Shown here: piece after piece, positions 58,651 through 64,000 of the stretch
Layout of the letters: every line of letters begins with the position of its first letter
Numbering within the stretch: position 1 is the stretch's first letter
Assembly (NCBI GenBank): GCA_963772965.1
Contig: CAVYZU010000011.1
Coordinates: 620,001 to 684,000 of the forward strand
Source of the DNA: AP-15 sp963772965
GTDB lineage: Bacteria > Pseudomonadota > Alphaproteobacteria > ATCC43930 > CGMCC-115725
Reading direction: 5' to 3'
Length of the DNA stretch: 64,000 nucleotides
The notes under the pieces: generated by a model
What the model was told of the DNA's origin: nothing
Databases searched by the model: none
The model's input: only the letters and a program-made list of their open reading frames with translations
Made by a program: the position numbers and the translations under genes

Positions 58651-61246
58651 ATGGAATTCGAAAAATATACAGATAGGGCAAAGGGATTTATCCAAGCGGC
58701 GCAAGGACTTGCGTTACGCCGCGGTCATCAGCGATTAATGCCCGAACACCTTTTGATGGTGTTGCTGGAGGATCGTGAAGGCCTCGCTAACAATCTCATT
58801 CGGGCGGCTGACGCCGATCCGCGAGCCGTCCTCACCGCGGTCGAAGCCGAACTCGCCAAATTACCCAAAGTTGAAGGTTCCGGGGCGGGTCAGGTTTACC
58901 TTTCGCCCGAGATTGCGCGGGTATTCGAGCAGGCCGAGCAGATCGCGGAGAAGGCGGGGGACAGTTTCGTCACCGTCGAGCGGATCCTATTGGCGCTGAC
59001 CTTGGCGAAGGAAATGGGGGCGGGAAGAGCGCTCGCCGCCGGCGGACTGACGCCGCAAAAGCTCAACGCGGCCATAGAGGGAGTGCGCAAGGGCAGAAAG
59101 GCCGACAGCGCATCCGCCGAGGAAGGTTATGACGCGTTGAAGAAATACGCCCGCGATCTGACCGAGGCGGCGCGCGACGGCAAACTCGATCCAGTGATTG
59201 GGCGAGACGAAGAGATCCGACGCACGATACAGGTCTTGTCGCGACGGACGAAAAACAACCCGGTGCTGATCGGCGAGCCGGGTGTCGGAAAGACCGCAAT
59301 CGTCGAAGGGCTCGCGTTGCGTATTGTGAACGGCGATGTGCCTGAAGGCCTCAAAGATAAGCGCCTGCTGGCGCTCGATTTGGGTGCGCTAATCGCCGGC
59401 TCCAAATTCCGCGGGGAATTTGAAGAGCGGCTGAAAGCGGTGTTGACCGAGATCACCGCGGCATCGGGTGAAATCATCCTCTTCATTGATGAGCTTCATA
59501 CCTTGGTCGGCGCGGGCAAGGCCGAAGGGGCGATGGACGCGTCGAACATGCTGAAGCCTGCGCTCGCTCGTGGAGAGCTGCATTGCGTCGGCGCCACGAC
59601 GCTCGATGAATATCGAAAGAATATCGAAAAGGACGCAGCGCTCGCGCGGCGTTTCCAGCCCGTTTACGTCAACGAGCCATCGGTGGCGGATACCATCTCG
59701 ATCCTTCGCGGCATCAAAGAGAAATACGAGTTGCACCACGGCGTGCGCATCACCGATGGCGCGATCGTGGCGGCGGCCACCTTGTCCAACCGCTACATCA
59801 GCGATCGCTTTTTGCCCGATAAGGCGATCGATTTGATGGACGAGGCGGCCTCTCGCCTGCGGATGGAGGTCGATTCCAAGCCCGAAGCCATCGATGAACT
59901 CGACCGCCGGATCGTCCAGCTGAAGATTGAGCGAGAGGCGCTGAAAAAAGAAAACGACCCGGCCTCGCGCGATCGCTTAGAAAAGCTGATCAAAGAACTC
60001 GAGGATTTGGAACAGAGCTCCGCCGAATTGACCGCACAATGGCGAGCGGAAAAGGAAAAACTGGCTGGCGCGCAGAAGCTCAAAGAGCAACTGGATCAGG
60101 CCCGAGCAGAGCTCGAAGTGGCACAGCGCCGCGGCGATTGGAGCCGAGCGGGCGAACTCACCTACGGTGTCATTCCAGAGCTTGAACGAAAACTGAAGGA
60201 GGTCGAAGCCGCCGAGACGGGCCGCATGCTCGAGGAGGCCGTCACCGAAGAACACATCGCTGGGGTCGTGTCGCGCTGGACCGGTATTCCGGTTGACAAA
60301 ATGCTGTCGAGCGAACGCGAAAAGCTCCTCCATATGGAGAGCGCGCTGAAACGCCGGGTGGTCGGCCAGGACGAAGCGGTCACTGCCGTGTCGAACGCGA
60401 TCCGACGTGCGCGGGCGGGATTGCAGGACCCTAGCCGGCCGATGGGCTCGTTTCTGTTTCTCGGCCCGACAGGCGTTGGCAAAACCGAGTTGACGCGGGC
60501 GCTCGCCGAATTCTTGTTCGACGATGAAAGCGCGATGGTGCGCATCGACATGTCGGAATACATGGAGAAGCATTCGGTCGCGCGACTGATTGGTGCCCCC
60601 CCGGGCTATGTCGGTTATGAGGAAGGCGGCAGTCTGACCGAGGCCGTACGACGCCGCCCGTATCAGGTGATTCTGTTCGACGAGGTTGAGAAAGCGCACC
60701 CGGATGTATTCAATGTTTTGTTGCAGGTGCTCGATGACGGACGGCTCACCGATGGGCAAGGTCGCACCGTCGACTTTCGCAATACTCTGATCGTGCTGAC
60801 CTCGAATTCTTGGGAGCGAGGCGCTGGCGCGTTTACCGGAGCGGGCCGATGTATCGGTTGCTCGTGAGGCAGTGATGGAAGCGGTTCGAGCCTCTTTCCG
60901 TCCCGAGTTCTTGAACCGGCTCGACGAGATCCTTCTATTCCGTCGCTTGTCGCGCGATGACATGAACGGCATTGTCGCAATCCAGATCGAGCACCTGAAA
61001 AAACTGCTGGCCGAGCGGAAGATCACAATCGAGCTCGACGGCGCCGCGATGGCTTGGCTGGCAAATGCGGGTTATGACCCCGTTTACGGGGCTCGGCCAT
61101 TGAAGCGGGTGATCCAACGGGAGTTGCAGAATCCTTTGGCGCAGTTGATCCTTGAGGGAGGAATTCCTGACGGATCCCTCGTGCATGTGACTGCCGGCGA
61201 TAGCGGTCTGGTCATCAGCGAGACCATGAGAGCGGAAGCTGCGTGA
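58651..61246 (+). pseudogene. clpB: ATP-dependent disaggregase ClpB, single-base frameshift
   Basis: ClpB is the Hsp100 ring that pulls aggregated proteins apart with DnaK. Present are the N-domain (YTDRAKGFIQAAQGLALRRG), first AAA module (Walker A GEPGVGKTAIVEGLA at about 208), the long coiled-coil M-domain (about 410-525) and the second AAA module (GPTGVGKTELTRALAEFLF at about 606). An extra T at 60807/60808 changes the frame at codon ~719: as written, the product ends LERGAGAFTGAGRCIGCS-like at 60867. Without it the reading is SNLGSEALARLPERADVSVA, then RPEFLNRLDEILLFRRLSR and the C-terminal helical domain to TGA at 61246. The truncated form loses the sensor-2/C-domain needed for hexamers. 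Same lesion type as hisS and prmC. Confidence 0.9.
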
Positions 61247-61264
61247 CCGGATCGCGCGAACCCT

Positions 61265-61933
61265 TCAGCCCTCTTGATCGGTGCCTACGATAAGGTGACA
61301 TTCTTGCACCTCCGCTCGCGGAATTCGCAAGTTATCGGGCGGATTTAGCTGGCGGAGCACCAGGGTATCACCTTCCCAACCAACGAACTGTTTGATCAGG
61401 ACTGCTTGTCCCGTCTTGTAGACGACGACATCGCGCCCTCGGGTGGGTGGTTTGAACGGATTGACATGCAGAAGCCACCCGGGTTCGTAGCGCGGTTCCA
61501 TGCTATCGCCCACCATATAGATCGCGTAGGCCGCGCGTACCCCAGTGAGGTTCGACGGTCGTGACGTATAGCCGATCGGACCGTCTTCAAGGAACATGGC
61601 CTGATCGGTCCCGCCGCGCCCCGCGCTCCTGATAGGTATCACATCCGCGGAACGACTGATCCCCGGTGTTGATCCCGAAGGAGGACGGCCACGCCCAGGT
61701 CGTGGCATATCGCCATTCGAGGTCTCGACAGAGCCAGCGACAGCATGGCGCAATACTTCATCAGGGGTGACTCCGAGGAACCCGGCTATTTGCACGGTTT
61801 CGAGCTGCTTCATCTGGCGCTCGCCCTTCAACATCCGCGAAACCGCTGATGGAGCGAGACGAAGATGGCGCGCGAGATCGGCCTGAGTAGCCCCGATCCG
61901 GTCGAGAGCATGTTGGAACCAGGACGAGTCCAT
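61265..61933 (-). CDS. XRE-type repressor with S24/LexA-like peptidase domain
   Basis: A 222-residue phage-CI/LexA-like regulator. The N-terminal HTH is at 13-40 (IGATQADLARHLRLAPSAVS, RMLKGERQMK). The C-terminal S24 domain has the nucleophile Ser144 in YMVGDSMEPRYEPG and the general-base Lys181 in AVLIKQFVGWEGD. Such proteins inactivate themselves when stimulated by RecA filaments, but no obvious Ala-Gly cleavage site is in the right place, so it may be non-cleavable. It is divergent from the Cys/His-rich gene at 62029, with a strong dyad between, which it probably binds. It may be a domesticated prophage regulator. Confidence 0.85.
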   Translation of the reverse strand: MDSSWFQHALDRIGATQADLARHLRLAPSAVSRMLKGERQMKQLETVQIAGFLGVTPDEVLRHAVAGSVETSNGDMPRPGRGRPPSGSTPGISRSADVIPIRSAGRGGTDQAMFLEDGPIGYTSRPSNLTGVRAAYAIYMVGDSMEPRYEPGWLLHVNPFKPPTRGRDVVVYKTGQAVLIKQFVGWEGDTLVLRQLNPPDNLRIPRAEVQECHLIVGTDQEG

Positions 61934-61957
61934 AATGCGTATTTCACAATTTTCAGA

Positions 61958-61991
61958 TTGACATCGATCCCGATTATGATATCATCATAAT
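61958..61991 (+). promoter_or_regulatory. Strong promoter overlapped by an operator-like dyad
   Basis: Plus strand: TTGACA (61958-61963) and TATCAT (61980-61985) with a 16-bp spacer. The perfect dyad ATTATGA (61973-61979) / TCATAAT (61985-61991) spans the -10 box. A repressor bound here would block the plus-strand promoter; the divergent S24-type regulator is the obvious candidate. Confidence 0.55.
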
Positions 61992-62028
61992 GCAATTAGG
62001 GCAAGTCGGTACGCGGCGGAGGATAGAA

Positions 62029-62331
62029 GTGAGGGATTCGATCGCGGAGTTTCTGCCTGAGCACCGGCACGATGACTTTGGTTGTGCCTTTATCGTAGCC
62101 AGCGAGGGAGTTCACCAAAGCTGCGGGAAACCTCGGCGTACGCTCTCTTCTTATTGCGTGGACCACCATTCACTTTGCCATGTTCCCTGTGGAACGATCG
62201 AGGAGAAAAGGCGTCTCCGCGAAGTTGAAGCACTCGCGAACGCCGTCGGCGGTCGCCGCTCCCGCGATGGTGCTGAACCACCGCAGCGCTTCCTAAGACG
62301 ACTGGAGAACGCGTTACGCCCGATTTCTTGA
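62029..62331 (+). CDS. Small Cys/His-rich protein (GcrA-like zinc region)
   Basis: A 100-residue protein. I choose GTG 62029 because GGAGG lies six bases before it and the predicted transcript starts near 61992, leaving no leader for the upstream ATG at 61990. The middle has DDFGCAFIVASEGVHQSCGK, PRRTLSSYCVDHHSLCHVPC, a CxxH-like zinc-ribbon pattern reminiscent of the C-terminal part of GcrA-type cell-cycle regulators, then a helix (TIEEKRRLREVEALANAVGG). It lacks the N-terminal DNA-binding helix pattern of full GcrA. It is divergent from the S24 repressor and 40 bp before the next gene, so the three form one locus. Confidence 0.6.
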   Translation: MRDSIAEFLPEHRHDDFGCAFIVASEGVHQSCGKPRRTLSSYCVDHHSLCHVPCGTIEEKRRLREVEALANAVGGRRSRDGAEPPQRFLRRLENALRPIS

Positions 62332-62371
62332 CCACGATGTTCACGTTATATTCTAAAAAGAGAAGGTTTCT

Positions 62372-62972
62372 ATGACGCGCCGGATTCCGGGCGGAAAGAG
62401 CGCCACCGCAGCCGCCAAGTTCGACGGCCCCACCAGTGAGCGTCACCAACGCGGGCCGACCGAACAGCTCCCGCGGCCCATTGCCGATGAAACCGGCCGA
62501 ACGGCCCGGCCCTATCGTGCGGTCGATACCCTTGCGACTATGGAACGGCGGGGTTCGATCACAGCGGGCATGCGCCAAGCTGCAGAAGATTTTCGCTTTC
62601 GGTTTGTAACCGCCCAGCTTGATCCTTTGCGTGCTCTCGATTATTCGCGCCCGAGAGATGGCGGGAGGGGGCGCGCAACAGGCGATCGCGGATCGGGATT
62701 GCGCGTCGAAGGTGCCCGTGAGCACGTGTGGCGCCATCGTGGCAGTAGGCGGTCCTGCATCGCCTGGTGGCTCATGTCTGTGGCACGTGGTCGGCTGGGA
62801 GCGCTCGCTCAAAGAATGGGCATTGGAACAGGGGTGGAATGGGCGCCGGATCAGTCAAGAGGCTGCGTCGGGTATCTTGGTAGCTGCGCTTGGCGCACTC
62901 GAAACGTACTATGGAGGCGGCAATTCGTTGCGAAAATCGAATTATGCCATTGACAAACTCCGATCAGTATGA
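62372..62972 (+). pseudogene. DUF6456-like helical protein, frameshifted
   Basis: ATG 62372 with GAGAAGG before it opens MTRRIPGGKSATAAAKFDGP and then RPYRAVDTLATMERRGSITA, GMRQAAEDFRFRFVTAQLDP. An extra T at 62644/62645 breaks the frame; the next frame gives REMAGGGAQQAIADRDCASK, SPGGSCLWHVVGWERSLKEW and ISQEAASGILVAALGALETY, ending at 62972. The C-terminal helical block resembles the DUF6456 group of alphaproteobacteria, which is encoded beside S24/XRE regulators. About 199 residues if repaired. An IS66 element begins 26 bp after its stop. Family call is moderate. Confidence 0.6.
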
Positions 62973-63073
62973 TACAAATCATCCATGCTGTTAAAGGGTA
63001 AGCGTCTGCTGATTGGCGTCTTGCGCTGGGCTTGCTGATTGAGAAGCTGCCGCTGTTTTATGGCGGCGGTGCA

Positions 63074-63523
63074 ATGAATGATGTGGGGCTGGTCGATAAG
63101 GAGGACCTCGGGAGTACTCATACGAGGGCTCGCGAGGTCCGCGGCGAGGTTCTCAGCGGCCCGGAGCGGCGGCGGCGCTGGAGCCTCGAAGAGAAGCTGC
63201 GGATATTGGCACAGAGCGTAGCGCCGGGGTCGTCGCCCTCGTTGGTTTGCCGGCTGCACGGGATCAGCAGCGGCCAGCTTTACACCTGGCGGCGGCAGTT
63301 TCGCACGGGCGAGCTGACTGGATTTGCGCCAGTGAGATTGGCGCTACCGGTTGAACAGCTTGCACTGGCCGCAGCGCCGGTTGCGCCGATGCCGACGCCC
63401 CCCGAACCCGATCGGCGGGTGGATGGGATAATCGAGGTCGAGCTGCCCACGGGGGTGAAGCTGCGTCTGACCGGCGCGGTCGACGAGATGGCATTGCGCC
63501 GGGTCTTGTCGGCGCTGTCGTGA
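63074..63523 (+). CDS. tnpA: IS66 accessory protein TnpA
   Basis: A 149-residue helix-turn-helix protein of IS66 elements. From ATG 63074 it reads MNDVGLVDKEDLGSTHTRAR, then the conserved GPERRRRWSLEEKLRILAQS and GSSPSLVCRLHGISSGQLYT with WRRQFRTGEL, then an acidic C-terminal part (IEVELPTGVKLRLTGAVDEM). TnpA is thought to aid transposition with TnpB, its precise role unknown. The stop overlaps the start of tnpB by 4 bp (GTGA). Confidence 0.85.
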   Translation: MNDVGLVDKEDLGSTHTRAREVRGEVLSGPERRRRWSLEEKLRILAQSVAPGSSPSLVCRLHGISSGQLYTWRRQFRTGELTGFAPVRLALPVEQLALAAAPVAPMPTPPEPDRRVDGIIEVELPTGVKLRLTGAVDEMALRRVLSALS

Positions 63524-63867
63524 TCGGCATACCGGGCAATGTCCGCGTCTATCTGGCATGCGGCGTCACTGACATGAGGAAAGGCTTTGACGGGCTCGCG
63601 GCGCGGGTTCAGCTGACGCTGCAGCTCGACCCGCATGGTGGTGCGCTGTTTGTGTTTCGCGGTCGGCGCGGCGATCTGATCAAGGTGCTGTGGTGGGACG
63701 GGCAAGGATTGTGCCTGTTTGCCAAACGGCTGGAGCGCGGCCGGTTTTTATGGCCGCAGGCCAAGGACGGATCGGTGGTGCTAACGGCAGCGCAATTATC
63801 GATGCTACTGGAAGGTATCGATTGGCGTGCACCGCGCCGCAGCTGGGCCCCGGAAGTGGCTGGTTGA
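63520..63867 (+). CDS. tnpB: IS66 accessory protein TnpB
   Basis: A 115-residue IS66 ORF2 protein with the family motifs VYLACGVTDMRKGFDGLAAR, GGALFVFRGRRGDLIKVLWW and GLCLFAKRLERGRFLWPQAK. Starts at GTG 63520, coupled to tnpA. It is not related to the TnpB nucleases of IS200/IS605 elements. Complete. Confidence 0.88.
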   Translation: MIGIPGNVRVYLACGVTDMRKGFDGLAARVQLTLQLDPHGGALFVFRGRRGDLIKVLWWDGQGLCLFAKRLERGRFLWPQAKDGSVVLTAAQLSMLLEGIDWRAPRRSWAPEVAG

Positions 63868-63940
63868 ACAGCGCGACATAGTGACTCAGGCGGGTACGGA
63901 TCGATGCTGCTCAATGACCGCGGGAGTAAACTCTCGGTTG

Positions 63941-64000
63941 ATGCCGGTCGCTGCTGACCCTGTTCAAGAGATCGCCGAGCTGCGCGCCTTACTGGCCGAG
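63941..64000 (+). CDS. tnpC: IS66 transposase TnpC, start only
   Basis: ATG 63941 begins MPVAADPVQEIAELRALLAE, the coiled N-terminus typical of the IS66 DDE transposase. The frame runs off the window after 20 codons, so catalytic residues cannot be checked. Confidence 0.65.
   Translation, partial: MPVAADPVQEIAELRALLAE

Larger units (their letters stand above)
62998..64000 (+). mobile_element. IS66-family element, 5' part only
   Basis: The left end begins GTAAGCGTCTGCTGATTGGC at 62998, the usual GTAAGC tip of IS66 elements. It contains tnpA, tnpB and the first 20 codons of tnpC; the right end and target duplication (8 bp expected) are outside the window. It has inserted just after the DUF6456-like gene. 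Confidence 0.8.

Noticed and set aside
1..64000. CRISPR arrays, tRNA and rRNA genes
   Set aside because: I looked for regularly spaced repeats and cloverleaf-like or rRNA sequences on both strands and found none I could support.

Overview
The window looks like a chromosomal segment of a GC-rich alphaproteobacterium. Three things suggest this: an Irr-type Fur regulator, the complete rimP-nusA-ylxR-infB-rbfA-truB-rpsO-pnp block, and a second housekeeping run (comF, grxC, nitrilase-like, DUF1178, ubiG, lysC, ptsP, RodZ-like, ispG, hisS, prfA, prmC, DUF4167, clpB) whose order recalls Rhodospirillales-type alphaproteobacteria. The order-level placement is inference; no 16S or tRNA gene was seen to confirm it.

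Layout. 1-4780 is an insertion-sequence graveyard with IS21, IS5, IS427-type, IS630 and IS481 pieces, mostly decayed; one IS630 element is still intact. It abuts irr (4782-5210). 5403-9188 is a minus-strand cassette, DUF1800 then DUF1501 then an NHL beta-propeller, with a strong promoter, a palindrome upstream of it and a leader of about 290 nt. 9726-11956 holds an overlapping flavin oxidoreductase/phosphodiesterase pair. 12026-21422 is the translation/RNA-decay operon. 21582-27215 holds a decayed GMC oxidoreductase, a thiamine-diphosphate enzyme preceded by a tandem palindromic repeat, a frameshifted serine hydrolase and an ABC-F protein. 27543-31504 contains an unknown protein, two tandem His-rich secreted paralogues, a possible structured RNA, a small basic secreted protein and an OmpA-type porin. 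31772-41965 is an accessory metabolic region: FAD-linked oxidase, two D-2-hydroxyacid dehydrogenases, HpcH aldolase, SMP-30 lactonase, FUSC/HlyD exporter and a GT-C glycosyltransferase. 42054-61246 is mostly the second housekeeping run. 61265-62972 is a divergent locus with an S24-peptidase repressor, a Cys/His-rich protein and a DUF6456-like protein. The window ends inside an IS66 element (from 62998).

Two things deserve attention. First, several well-conserved genes (hisS, prmC, clpB, the NHL gene twice, the DUF6456-like gene) carry a single-base frameshift, and every apparent insertion falls in an AA or TT doublet. Because hisS is normally indispensable, assembly or read error must be excluded before any of them is called a pseudogene. 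Second, the best candidates for undescribed biology are the DUF1800-DUF1501-NHL cassette without recognisable export signals, the structured stretch at about 29690-29816, and the small S24-repressor locus.
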